Source: Cryptomeria japonica (taxonomy: Eukaryota; Streptophyta; Pinopsida; Cupressales; Cupressaceae). From it: DNA of 41,500 nucleotides. Shown one piece after another: positions 1 to 9,735 of this stretch. Location of the stretch: the NCBI RefSeq assembly GCF_030272615.1, contig NC_081415.1:262262425-262303924 (forward strand). Reading direction: 5' to 3'. How positions within the stretch are numbered: the stretch's first letter is position 1; each line of letters opens with the position of its first letter. The notes beneath the pieces were generated by a model, which saw nothing but the letters and a program-made list of their open reading frames with translations, was not told where the DNA came from and searched no databases. A program made the position numbers and the translations under genes.

Positions 1-421
1 TATCATGTTGCATAGAATCAAATGCCTCTTTTATGTGAAGTAACATGTTGAGAAGGACTTGAATCAATAACCAATTCAATAAGTTTTGAGGCATTGTAGC
101 TACTTGAGTAAAAGAACAATGAGATTGATTTGTATTATTATTAAAAAAATTAGTATTAGGTTTATTTTGTGTCAATGAAATTTTATCCTTCTGCTTCTTA
201 AAACAAGTATTAGACCAATGACCATCTTTACCACAATAAGTACAATGAGGCCTCGTAGAAGAAGTATTATTTTGTGTATCATTAGTATTATTGTGATAAG
301 ATTTAGAAATAGAATACAAATTAGAATTATAATAGTGATTATTATGAGACTTGGAGCGTTTATCATGATTCTTAGACACAAAAGCATGTTGACTACTCTT
401 AAGAGTGCCAAACTTAATCAA
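1..421 (-). pseudogene. Ty1/copia element H, gag zinc knuckle and start of protease (3' part of split gag)
   Basis: On the minus strand this reads as the C-terminal half of a copia Gag. It begins NLIKFGTLKSSQHAFVS, passes an Asn/Ser-rich linker, and reaches a complete CX2CX4HX4C zinc knuckle (CTYCGKDGHWSNTC, near 197-247) followed by a basic KKQKDK stretch. Further down, the retropepsin start is visible as DSS-SQHVTSHK, then FDSMQHD at the window edge. Small frameshifts lie near positions 20-70, so the protease is not open in one frame. The other half of the gene is at 9731-10309; the two were parted by the insertion of B. Gag packages element RNA; this copy is dead. The element runs off the left edge. 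Confidence 0.88.
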
Positions 422-426
422 ATTAG
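422..426. repeat. Target-site duplication ATTAG, left copy, of solo LTR B
   Basis: ATTAG directly precedes the TGTAG start of B. The same five bases follow the CTACA end of B at 9731-9735. Five-base duplications are typical of LTR-retrotransposon integration. Confidence 0.88.
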
Positions 427-720
427 TGTAGCGTCGTAAATTATACTCCTTTAATTATGAAGTCCAATTTCACACACTCCTAGCACTCATTTTAGTATTT
501 CTCATTCCTTTGTGCATTATAGTACCTTTATTGTATTAAATTAATATTTAATTTAATATCATAAGTCTTATTCCATTTTAGTACATCAATACCTTATTAG
601 TTAGGCCCTTATTTGAAGGTGTGTCATTTATCTTATTGCATTTAATCCTCATATGGGTCCCATATTATTTCAAAGTTCAATGAACCTTTTCCCCCACTCA
701 AATATTACAAGTTTTCATAT
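427..720 (+). mobile_element. Solo LTR B, left part
   Basis: Starts TGTAGCGTCG and runs to the insertion point of gypsy element A. It is continued at 8545. With A removed, B is about 1480 bp, starts TGTAG, ends CTACA, and has no coding capacity. It is therefore read as a solo LTR left after recombination between two LTRs. The AT-rich block around 530-560 (TTAAATTAATATTTAATTTAA) resembles the start of LTR F at 34721, so B and F may be related gypsy families; this is an inference. Confidence 0.8.
716..720. repeat. Target-site duplication CATAT of gypsy element A (partner at 8540-8544)
   Basis: CATAT lies directly before the left LTR of A and again directly after its right LTR. This shows that A inserted into B as one unit. 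Confidence 0.9.
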
Positions 721-1932
721 TGTAATAGTGGGAAAATGATGAGTGATGGATCAAGAGGAAAGATACCCTTTCCCTCAAAGAGAGATGAGAGTTTCACTAT
801 TGATTATCCTTCAAGCACTTTTCACCATTACATTAGGAATAAGGGGATGAGATACTTCACTAAATTCTATCTCTCCACACAAAGATGGTAGATTGAATTC
901 TAAATTAATTGGGAATGCTAAGTTGACTCCCCTTTTCCTTGTTTGATTTGGAAAGAAATTGATTGAATTATGTAGTGCAAAAGTGACAAAGAATTGATTA
1001 TAACTTAAGATCGAGATATGGGATGAAGTTGTGCACTTGGATCTGGCAATAAAATGTCGAGACGAAGTCACCCTACGAATTTGACGAAAATTTGTCCGGA
1101 CCGTGGCGGGAATGTACACGATCCTCCGAAAAATCCATGAAATGAAAAGGGTTTTTCCGCCTCTGCAAATGAAGCCCGAATCTGAAAGTACACCTAGACA
1201 CAGAAAAGAGAGGAAAATGGGTTGGGATTGGGGGTTTTCCTTTAGGTCAAACCCCAGTTTGGGAATTAACCAAGTAATGAAAGAAAGTACTTGCAAGTAG
1301 ATGTAAAAGACTAAATTGTAAATCACCTCAAGGGAGGTTGTAGTAGAAATGTTGATAGAAGTGCTTGTGTGGAATTGAGTGTTGAAATAAATCTCCTCTT
1401 TAATGGTTGAATCCTTGACTTGAATGCAACACCTAGCCTTGAAGGGAGACTTGAGAATGCTCAATGCTGGAAAAGAATGCTTGAATGATCTTGAATGCTC
1501 TTGATTGCTTGATCGCTTGTGCATACTCCAATCTTGTCCAACTTCCACCTATCCAAATTATGCCAATGAGAGAGTGAATGCCCCCTTAAATACATGTTGG
1601 TGGATTAGAATTTCATCACGGGCCGACATCGGTGATATTTCCTGCCCGAGGCACAACCCACAAGGCATGATCTAGGAAAGGTCCTGCCCTAAAATAGGGC
1701 AGGGACAAGGGCGCCACGCCCCTTTCCAAGGGGGGATAGTCATGACATGCCCCTGTCCTACCCCTTTCTCTAGGGAAGAATACGAACGAGGTGATGCAGA
1801 GGCCAATGAAGGAGTTGTTTTCGCAAGTCGAGCACTCTCCGGTCTCCGATCAGGCTAGAGGATTCGAGTTTGCATGCATGAGGACCCTAATGCAGTCAAA
1901 AATTGCTAGGGTCACAATTTTATAACACTATA
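721..1932 (-). repeat. 3' LTR of element A (1212 bp)
   Basis: Direct repeat of 7275-8539. In element sense it starts TATAGTGTTATAAAATTGTG (the partner has TGTAG, so the first bases have mutated) and ends ...CTATTACA. A TATA-like TATTTAAGGGGGC lies at about 1582-1594 on the minus strand. Downstream of it, a 245-codon minus-strand frame is open from 1548 to 811; its protein has no known match to my knowledge. The partner LTR is about 53 bp longer, mainly through small local duplications. Confidence 0.9.
1585..1594 (-). promoter_or_regulatory. Candidate TATA box in LTR of A
   Basis: On the minus strand the sequence TGTATTTAAGGGGGCATTC sits about 340 bp from the LTR start, where a U3 promoter is expected. 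The same site is kept in the other LTR at about 8161-8170. Confidence 0.4.
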
Positions 1933-1945
1933 TTTAGCCCCCACT
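1933..1945 (-). other. Polypurine tract of element A
   Basis: Read on the minus strand, AGTGGGGGCTAAA abuts the 3' LTR. This is the normal place and composition for the primer of plus-strand DNA synthesis in gypsy elements. Confidence 0.75.
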
Positions 1946-2660
1946 TTAGTGAGAGTATAAGCGTATGCCAATACTGTCGGTAAAGTACAAGGAAACAAGA
2001 TTAAAAAGACTTGCCACGTCAAGGAGGCAAGATGCGCCAATCCCCAGTGGTCTTAGGATCTTACGACCTCGATTGACAAAGTAAAAGGGAAGATAGAGAA
2101 GGGGAGAACCATGACTACAAGTAGCAAAGTTCCCTTCACTATGAGTCATGAAAGCAAGGATACTAAAGATCACAAAGCAAAAACAAAGTTCACTAAGTAG
2201 TTCTAAGTATCGCAAGAAGGAAAGTATGAGCAAAGTGTATGCCCCCACGTTAAAGCGATCGCACATGCCTTATTGGGAGAGATTTATTTTAGGTAGAATA
2301 CACCCAAGAGAGAGAAGAGAGGGACAACATTATCGCAAGGATTTAGCCCCCAATCAAGGAATAAACCCAAGGATATTGAACACAAAACACGAGGTAGTGT
2401 TGCTTTCCTCGAGGTCAGTATGTTGTATGATAACTCATGTATATCATGTATGTATATACATATAATAATCTTCATTCCCCAAAGAAGGACACTACCTTAG
2501 AAGAAAGGGAAGAGAGGATGTCTTTTGAGTCAACATGAAAGAGACCAAGAAAAGATCTCAATGCTTTGCATCGTCCCCAAGTAGACATTAAGGGAACAAT
2601 AGAAGAATAGGGATACACATAGAAGAATGGTTACAAAAGAGAAAGAAAGAAGAGAGAGAA
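1946..2660. other. 3' untranslated interior of element A, no gene seen
   Basis: Purine-rich on the plus strand. Open frames of 60-106 codons exist on both strands, but they overlap one another and show no family motif. It lies between the last recognisable ORF and the polypurine tract. Confidence 0.5.
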
Positions 2661-2671
2661 GATCTATAGTG

Positions 2672-3034
2672 CTAAAATTGATAATCTAGCATGACATTCA
2701 CCTCCCGATCTTGCTGATCACTATTTTGGGAAGGCGAGCAACATGCTAGAGGAGCAATATCGAGCATAGCAGATGGAGCTACCACAAGATCCAAACAAGG
2801 ACTATGCTCATGTTGTAAGTCACTTTGTTTGATTCTAGGAGCTAGGATTAGGGTTTGTGAAAAATCATCCAATAAATGCTTGTCCACATCAGCATACTCA
2901 TACTCACTATCATAAGCATTAGGAGTTGTATTTCCATTATGAATAAAATTTTCACCCATTTGTTCATCAAAGTTTAAAGAAAGAGGAGCAAGAACATGAA
3001 TAGGAGTAAAACCATCACATATTTTATACAACAT
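2672..3034 (-). pseudogene. Acidic ORF remnant downstream of protease in element A
   Basis: A 120-residue minus-strand frame, rich in Asp, Glu and Ser (SLNFDEQMGENF, then YDSEYEYADVDKHLLDDF). Upstream, 3035-3156, the translation continues with at least two stops and a basic stretch (RRHRVRSCEAMPRN), so it was probably the C-terminal part of a longer polyprotein. It has no RT, RNase H or integrase motif. The function is unknown. It could be a remnant of the pre-RT linker of the parent gypsy element or a family-specific extra domain. Confidence 0.45.
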
Positions 3035-3155
3035 GATTCAGAGATGTTTCTTGAACATCTTGCTTACGAGAAAAGAGAATTATGTCAACTGTTGGATTCT
3101 AAGGAGATTGTGTATTTCGAGGCATAGCTTCACAAGATCGAACACGATGTCTTCG

Positions 3156-3974
3156 TCAGTGTTCTTTTGCACAACGATTATGTCGAGTCTTAGTGGAAGG
3201 CTGAGAAGGAGGAGGAACACTTGAAAAATCAGGAATGTTTTTCTCCGTCATATTTGAAAGTTTAGGTTGAGGTCTTTTTGGTTGAACAATAGGAGAAGCA
3301 TGCCTCTTCTCTTGATAAGAGGAAGGAGGTGGAACTGCACCATAGAAAGGAGGAATATTAGGTGTAGGAAGGAGACCAAACCCATCATGAGGAGGAGGTA
3401 TAGGTCTAACCTTAGGATTAATATTGTTGTTCTCCTTAAGAGAAAGTAAAGTCACATCCATAGGAGTAGGTAGAGAATTTTCCTTAGGAAGGAGATTAGT
3501 TCTATCTAAGAGGGGAAGAACCTCATCTTGAAGAGTAATAGGAATGTCAATTGTTGGGGATCTAGGTTGACTTAAGGATAATATCATATCATTCTTCCAT
3601 TTTTGATAAGATTGAAAAAGATCATCGCTCCTTGATGGAAGAGATTGAAATTGTTTAGGCCATAAGAAATCAATAGGAACACTGGGGCTTCTTTTAGATG
3701 GATGAAATAAACTCTGGTTCATAGTTATGATTTCTCCATTGTGAGGAAATTTCAGACACTTGTGGATTGGAGAAGCAATAGCCTTCATGGAAGATAGCCA
3801 AGGATAGACCAACTTCACACGAAATTGCCTAGAAGAAGGTATGATAACAAAGTCAACATCCATGGATTTAGCATGAACTTCAACAGGAAGGGTGATAGAG
3901 CCAATGGCAGGACAAGAAAAGCCATCAAATAACTTCACAACCACATTAGAAGAATCATATAGTGGTATATGCAA
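3156..3974 (-). pseudogene. Gypsy element A, protease C-terminal region plus proline-rich linker
   Basis: The N-terminal 90 residues resemble the second half of the retropepsin-like region in plant gypsy polyproteins: DSSNVVVKLFDGFSCPAIGSITLP, then a VDFVIIP segment and a VYPWLSSMKAIASPIHKCLKFP block. After it comes about 170 residues rich in Pro and Ser (FGLLPTPNIPPFYGAVPPPSS, SSVPPPSQPSTKTRHNR). The frame follows the protease start at 3993-4370, with an interruption between 3975 and 3992. In full gypsy elements RT follows here; in A it is missing. Confidence 0.65.
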
Positions 3975-3992
3975 TCATAAAGTGAAAAGATA

Positions 3993-4370
3993 CTATTCAG
4001 TTATGATATTAACCATGCAAGAGGGATCAATCAGGGCACCATGGCAAGGGATATCCTTAACCTTCACAACTATGTATAAAGGGCCAGTGGGTGCTCTAAT
4101 GGTCTCACTAGGGTCAAATGTAATACAAGGATCCTTAGGCGTATCTTGTGTTTCTACCATATTAACCAAGTTTGGAGCCATATAGGTGAATTCTTCAGAA
4201 GTGAGAGAATTAGGCATAATCTCAATAACGTTAGAGGTATGAGATGGCAAGGGATCAATGAAAATCTTAAGATTTTGATTAGGAGGAGCAACTGATTTAT
4301 TCCCTTTATCATTCACACCTGCCACAAATATAGTATTATTATCAATCAAGTATTGAACCTTATTTTTCAA
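3993..4370 (-). pseudogene. Gypsy element A, retropepsin-like domain, N-terminal part
   Basis: A 125-residue frame reading NKVQYLIDNNTIFVAGVNDKG, then a proline-containing linker. Near the end comes VVKVKDIPCHGALIDPSCMVNIITE. The ALID-P-S-x-x-NI pattern matches the active-site loop of plant gypsy proteases (ALIDxGSxxNI), with Pro where Gly or another small residue is expected after Asp. It joins the zinc-knuckle remnant upstream through a one-base frameshift near 4372. Confidence 0.65.
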
Positions 4371-4842
4371 TGAAAATATTTCTCAGTATCATGACCAGGT
4401 TGATGATGAAATTGGCAAAAGGAATTGTTATCAAAATAAGGAGATGCAAGTTTGGAAGGATAAATTTGTTTTATAAGAGGAAGTTTGATAACATTTATGT
4501 GCAACAACTAAGACATAATACTATGAAAATATTCATTCAAAGGAGTAAACTATCTTTCTCTTTGAAAAAAATTAGACATAGAAGGCACACCTGTTGTAGC
4601 ATTCACATGGTTGTTGTTGATTGGATCATTGAACTTGATGAAGCTTTTTGTTGGTTTGAACTTCAAAAAATGGTTGTTGAACACTCTCCCCCTTATCACT
4701 CGGAGCCATAGGAGTGGATTGCTCCATTTGACTCACAACCAGTTGATAATTGTGGAGTGTTGCACACAACTGCAGAAAGGAAGTAAAATCTAAGAAAAAA
4801 AGTTTTTCCCTTATATCTTTTTGTAAATTAGAAATGAAAATT
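4371..4842 (-). pseudogene. Gypsy element A, degraded end of gag with CxFHxxxGHDTE motif
   Basis: On the minus strand near 4376-4425 the translation reads FCQFHHQPGHDTEKYF. This is the plant gypsy motif C-x2-H-x4-GH-x-TE-x-C with the last Cys changed to Tyr. A one-base loss just after it shifts the frame into the protease segment. Between this motif and the gag core (4845) the frame has several stops. Fragments such as LFFLDFTSFLQLCATLHNYQLVV and SQMEQSTPMAPSDKGE can still be read. Confidence 0.6.
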
Positions 4843-4844
4843 CT

Positions 4845-5297
4845 TTAAATATCATTGTTAGGCATATGAAAAGAAATTTGAGCATACAAATTCTTATATC
4901 TACCAATGAAATCAATCACTTTTTCTTTAACACCTTGTTTACAATACATTAAATTAATCAAAGTGATTTTAGGATCAATGTTGTTTTGAAATTGTTGGAT
5001 GAAAGCATTTGCCAATTGTTGGAAGGAAGTGATAGAATATGAAGGCAAAGAGAAATACCATTGTAAGGACTTATCTCTTAGGGTTCTTGTAAACAATTTT
5101 GCAAGCAATTGTTGATCATAAGCAAAATTAGTACACAATGTTTGAAATGTTTTGACATGTGTAAGAGGATCACCTTTTCCATTATAGAGTTCTAATTGAG
5201 GGATCTCCACATGTTTAGCTGGCACGACTTTAACAATATCAAGAGAAAGTGGGCTCACAACATCAAAGGTGGGCACACTAAATTTGGATTGACTCAT
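4845..5297 (-). pseudogene. Gypsy element A, Gag capsid core (Retrotrans_gag)
   Basis: A 150-residue frame with the classic gypsy capsid signature: LELYNGKGDPLTHVKTF, then LAKLFTRTLRDKSLQWYFSL, SITSFQQLANAFIQQFQ and LINLMYCKQGVKEKVIDFIGRY. Gag forms the particle in which element RNA is reverse transcribed. The frame is the same as in 5310-6083, from which it is separated by a single TAG at 5307-5309 after a Gln run, so both belong to one original gag gene. It ends in a TAA after PNNDI. Confidence 0.9.
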
Positions 5298-5306
5298 AGA
5301 AGCAAT

Positions 5307-6083
5307 CTATTGTTGTAAGGAAGACATAGTTTGAGCAAGATTGTTAATTGTCATCTTGGTAGAAGAATTGTTAGACATAGGTGATTGAGAAGGTGGTGTG
5401 ATGTTGTGGAAAGAAGGAATGGACTGAGAATAAGGTGGTGGGACATTGTGATAAGTAGGCATTGGTGATGATTGGGTAGGAAAAGGGACACTTAAAGGAG
5501 GAATAAAGTTGTTGAAGGAATTGCCCCCTTGTGTCACACTGCTTGTTTGAGGAATAGTAGGAATACTCATGGAAGACATAGGTATCGATGGAGGATTAAA
5601 TGAAAAAGAGGGATTTCCCCCATGACCTATAGTTGTAGGAATGACACTTTGAGTTGAATTGGTCATGATGTTAGATGTGAAAGTAGGAATACTAGTCATA
5701 GGATTAGTCAAAGGAATATAGGAATTGACTTGTGTTGAAGGTTGTGAATAACCTAGGGTTTTGGCACAACTCTTGATAGGCATGACATTAGAATCAATAA
5801 TATGTGCAATGCCACGCAATATATCAATTTCATTCTTATCACTTTGAATCATGCACTTAAGACCTTCAATTAATGGAAGAGATTCATTATTAGTGTATTC
5901 TTGGGACATCCATTGTCGAAAGTTGTCAAATTGATTGTCCAATGTGGAAAGTTGATCTAAAGAAACCCTAGTTAAAGCTTCTTCTTCATCATGGGATCCA
6001 TAAATAGGGTGAATAGGCACATGATTAGGATGGGAAGAATTAGCATGATCCTCATTAAAGAAGTCACCCAAATTAGGCTCCAT
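5307..6083 (-). pseudogene. Gypsy element A, Gag N-terminal region, Pro/Ser/Thr-rich
   Basis: A 258-residue frame starting MEPNLGDFFNEDHANSSH. An acidic, helix-like N-terminus (DQLSTLDNQFDNFRQWMSQ, then IQSDKNEIDILRGIAHIIDS) is followed by about 150 residues of low-complexity Pro/Ser/Thr/Asn sequence, ending in NNLAQTMSSLQQ. The ATG at 6081-6083 is the first in frame after a long non-coding leader, which supports it as the gag start. A TAG (probably from CAG, Gln) ends it before the capsid core. Confidence 0.75.
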
Positions 6084-7257
6084 CTCCTCGATAATTAAAC
6101 CTTGGGAAGTCTTAATTATAATGTTTCATTTAGCGGGGATAAGATAGGTAGGACTAATAGTGGTAAAACTCATCCACTAGAGGGAAATTTTGAATTTTGA
6201 ATTGTGGAACAAAGCTTGCAAAATGTAAGAAAACAATGATTACACAATTTGGACTTTGTTGGAGGAACACAATTTCCAAAACTGAAAGGAAATTGGGAAT
6301 ATTAAAATTAGGGCTAAGGGAATACCACTTAATTTTAAAATTAGAACTTTTAAAATCAAGGCAGACAATAATTAACCTCTTAATTTTAAATTTTTTTCCT
6401 TGAAAGTTGAAATTTTTAATTTTGAAGGTATTTCCGATTCTAGAGGGTTCAAAAATCGATATAATCAGCCAATCTTTCAGATTTAGGCTATTAAATACAG
6501 TCATAATAATCTCCAAAAATTTCAGAAAAAAAAAGTCGAGGACCGTGGCGGGAACGCACATGGTCCGACCAATTTTTTTCAAATTTTTCAGGGATGGATA
6601 TTACGATGATTTTAAAGCTAACCCCCAAAAATTGGTGAATTTACAATCTCTAGATGGGCAAAATGAAGACACAAAGGTGAAAATAGGACCCTATTAGGGT
6701 TTTGAAGAAAAACAGGAATTGAAGTGCAATTTTGAAAAGGGTCAAACCTAATGGATAGGGACACCTTGGAAAATGTCTATAAATCTAAAAGTGAATGAAA
6801 TTGATTTGAAATTCACACAAAATCCAATTAATTTTAAAAATTAGGGTTTGATGACCTAACCACTTAATTTTGGAATTTGAATTTTGGTAAAAAGGGGGAA
6901 AATTAAAAATTTGAATTGTAGAATTGAAGACAAATCTGAGAACAATCAAAAATCTGAAAATTAAAAGGAAATCCAATTTTTGCACCAGTTCAAGATGATT
7001 TTTGAAAATTAGGGTTTTAATAAGTAATCTCTTAATTTTGTAAATTGTAATTGCAAATTGAACAAGACAATGAAGAAATTGAATTTAACAAACAAAGCAA
7101 TTTTCATATCTAAGATAACCACAAGCAATTTTTACAAATCACAAGTTCAATTTTAAATTAAAAACTAGGGTTTTAAATGAATTAACCACTAAGTTTGCAA
7201 AAATTTGAAACTTGTAAATGAAAAACATGCAATGTTATTCAAAGGAAGCATGCAAGA
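6084..7257 (-). other. Long non-coding leader of element A with degenerate repeats
   Basis: About 1.2 kb between the PBS and gag, very AT-rich, without a coding frame. Read on the plus strand, a motif of the type TTAGGGTTTT followed within 15-25 bp by CCACTTAATTTTG recurs in degenerate form near 6306, 6840, 7008 and 7167. Separately, 6540-6566 repeats a 27-bp sequence of the LTR (GGACC...GGTCC). Confidence 0.55.
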
Positions 7258-7271
7258 TGTCAAGTTCACCA
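7258..7271 (-). other. Candidate primer-binding site of element A
   Basis: Three bases inside the 5' LTR, the minus strand reads TGGTGAACTTGACA. Position and the leading TGG fit a tRNA primer site. The sequence is not the initiator-Met site used by the other elements here, and I cannot name the tRNA. Confidence 0.45.
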
Positions 7272-7274
7272 AAA

Positions 7275-8539
7275 TGTAATGGTGGGAAAATGATGAGTGA
7301 TAGATCAAGAGGAGAACTACCCTTTCCCTCAAAGAGAGATGAGAGTTTCACTATTGATTATCCTTCAAGCACTTTTCACTGTTACATTAGGAAGAAGGGG
7401 ATGAGATACTTCACTAGATTCAATCTCTCCACACAAAGATGGTAGATTGAATTCTAAATGAATTGGGAATGATAAGTTGATCCCCCTTTTCCTTGTTTGA
7501 TTCGGAAAGGAATTGATTGAATTATGTAGTGCAAAAGTGACAAAGAATTGATTATAACTTAAGATCGGGATATGGGATGAAGCTATGCACCTGGATCTAG
7601 AAATAAAATGTCAAGATGAAGTCACCCTACGAATTTGACAAAAATTAGTCCAAACCGTGGTGGGAATGTACATGGTCCTCCGAAAAATCCGTGAAATGAA
7701 AAGGGTTTTTCTACCTCTACAAATGAAGCCCGAATTCAAAAGTGCAGCTACGCACCTCCAACCTACACATAGAAAAGAGAGGAAAATGGGTTGGGATTGG
7801 GGGTTTGCCTTTAGGTCAAACCCCATTTTTGGAATTAACCAAATAATGAAAGAAAGTACTTGCAAGTAGATGTAAAAGACTAACTTGTAAATCACCTCAA
7901 GGGAGGTTGTAGTAGCAATATTGATAGAAGTTCTTATGTGGAATTGAATGTTGAAATCAATCTTCTCTTCAATGGTTGAATCCTTGACTTGAATGCAACA
8001 CCTAACCTTGAAGGGAGACTTGAGAATGCTCAATGCTGGAAAAGAATGCTTGGATGCTTGAAAGCTCTTGAATGCTCTTGAATGCTTGATCGCTTATGCA
8101 TACTTTGAACTTGTCCAACTTCCATCTATCCAACTTATGCCAATGAGAGAGTGAATGCCCCCTTAAATACATGTTTGTGGATTTAAATTTTGTCACAGGC
8201 TGACATCGGGGAGATTTCCTACCCGAGGCACAACCCACAAGGCATGCTCTAGGAAAGGTCCTTCCCTAAAATAGGATAGGGACAGGGGCACCACACCCCT
8301 TTCTTAAGAGGACAAGGGCACCATGCACCTATCCAAGGGGGGACAGTGGCACCATGCCCATGTCCTACCCCTTTCTCCAGGGCATAATGTGGACGGGGTG
8401 ATGCAGAGGCCAAGAAAGGAGTTGTTTTCGCAAGCCGAGCACTCTTCGGTCTCCGATCAGGCTAGAGGATTCGAGTTCACATGCGTGAGGACCCTAATGC
8501 AGTCAAAAATTGCTAGGGTCACAATTTTATGATACTACA
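7275..8539 (-). repeat. 5' LTR of element A (1265 bp)
   Basis: Direct repeat of 721-1932. In element sense it starts TGTAGTATCATAAAATTGTG and ends CACCATTACA, so both ends carry the canonical TG...CA. TATA-like site at about 8161-8170. Compared with its partner it has a 15-bp in-frame insertion near 7745 and a local duplication near 8300-8350 (GGGCACCA repeated). The sense ORF of the partner is cut short here (minus strand, 8033-7611). Confidence 0.9.
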
Positions 8540-8544
8540 CATAT
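8540..8544. repeat. Target-site duplication CATAT of element A, right copy
   Basis: Identical to 716-720. Confidence 0.9.
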
Positions 8545-9730
8545 AAATTAATTTTTTGGTATTAGGGCCCTATTATCTCACATCCCTAAAATATTGGGCT
8601 TGTTGAGACAATGGTGCCCCAAGCACCTTTGTCTGATACATTTTGGCTAAAATTATGGGAGGATAATATGTTGATCTTTCCATTTACAGAACTATCCCCA
8701 ATGTGCAAATATGATAATTCTAAGGGCCAAAAGGTGATTTTACTTTGAGATCTCTATATAAGACACCCTTCCTAATTCATTTCATCTATCAACAAGCTTC
8801 ATTCCAAGAGCTATCATTCCAATTCAATAGCATATCTAAGGAGAAGAAAGCTACATAAAGGCATCTTCAATTATGTTTTCAATTATGATTTCAAGATGGA
8901 TTTTATGATTATTTATCATATTATTTCATCAACACATGGAGGACTTATCTTAGGAATATTTCATCATCAACTGAAGGTATAATCATTTCAATTAAGCATT
9001 TCTATTATAATTCATCATTGTTGTAGGGTTGAGTACCAACCTAGGGTTTGGCTAAGGCAAATCCCTATATAGCCCCAAACACCCTTTTTTCTCCTTTTGT
9101 GTGTGAATTTAGGTTTAGCTATATGCTTTTGATTAAGACCAAAGATGAAAATTTTTTCATGAGATGGAGATGGGGGATCTCTCCAAATTTCATTAGGAAT
9201 CCTCTAGACAAGGGCATTTGGAGTGCCATTGTCCTAAACAAGGGTATTTGGAGCATCTTAATCGGCTAGTTCAAGCTCAAATTTGATAGGAAGCAGACAC
9301 ATGGTCTCAAGGTTTCAAATCTAGTTTAGTTCTCATAAATTCACCAGTTGGACAGGGTACCTAACTATCATTTTCCAATACATTTCAGCTCATATTTTTG
9401 TGATAGATTCCTCTTTACATCCCATTTCTAGATCTCGGTTTGGTTATGTGATTATTAGTTCTACTTTTACTTATTTATGTTGTTTATTGTCAATTTTGCA
9501 CCTTCTAGACCAGGTTCTTTAAATTCAATTTCCAATCAGTTCACATCCTTTTGATTGCTCTTTTTCATCTCAATCAAGGAGTACTGAATTCACCTTGTTC
9601 TCAATCCTTTCTTAATAAGTTTGAGATTGAGCCTATTGAGTTCATTCTCCTTCTAATTTAATAACTATGAAATAGGTTTAGTTCCTAGTTTTCATGCATA
9701 AAATAGTGAACCCTATTTTCATCCACTACA
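8545..9730 (+). mobile_element. Solo LTR B, right part
   Basis: Continues the LTR broken at 720 and ends TTTTCATCCACTACA. The terminal CTACA mirrors the TGTAG at 427. A TATA-like CTCTATATAAGACACC at about 8751-8766 suggests the LTR reads on the plus strand. No interior genes or second LTR were found, hence a solo LTR. Short open frames, for example 9048-9269, have no family likeness. Confidence 0.8.
8751..8766 (+). promoter_or_regulatory. Candidate TATA box of LTR B
   Basis: CTCTATATAAGACACC, a strong plant TATA form, lies about 500 bp from the LTR start once A is removed. The following stretch (TTCATTTCATCTATCAACAAGC) is typical of a transcription start region. Confidence 0.5.
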
Positions 9731-9735
9731 ATTAG
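9731..9735. repeat. Target-site duplication ATTAG of B, right copy
   Basis: Same five bases as 422-426. Confidence 0.88.

Larger units (their letters stand above)
721..8539 (-). mobile_element. Complete non-autonomous Ty3/gypsy element A
   Basis: A 7.8-kb element with two LTRs (721-1932 and 7275-8539), a polypurine tract, a PBS-like site and a perfect 5-bp target duplication. It reads on the minus strand, so its 5' end is at 8539. In order from the 5' end the interior holds a long leader, gag, a zinc-knuckle remnant, a retropepsin-like region, a proline-rich stretch and an acidic ORF. No RT, RNase H or integrase motif (no YxDD, no DD35E) is found in any frame of the 5.3-kb interior. It must have used the enzymes of another element. 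All its ORFs carry stops or frameshifts. By hand, the first 240 bp of the two LTRs differ at about 6 percent of sites. Confidence 0.88.

Noticed and set aside
172-439. Hydrophobic ORFs on both strands near the left end
   Set aside because: They are shadows of the copia Gag zinc-knuckle frame, which is read in another minus frame.
1946-2475. Overlapping ORFs of 63-106 codons on both strands
   Set aside because: No domain, mutually overlapping, placed in the 3' untranslated interior of element A.
9048-9269. 73-codon ORF in solo LTR B
   Set aside because: Inside the LTR, no domain; small internal repeats (ACAAGGGCATTTGGAG / ACAAGGGTATTTGGAG) account for its sequence.
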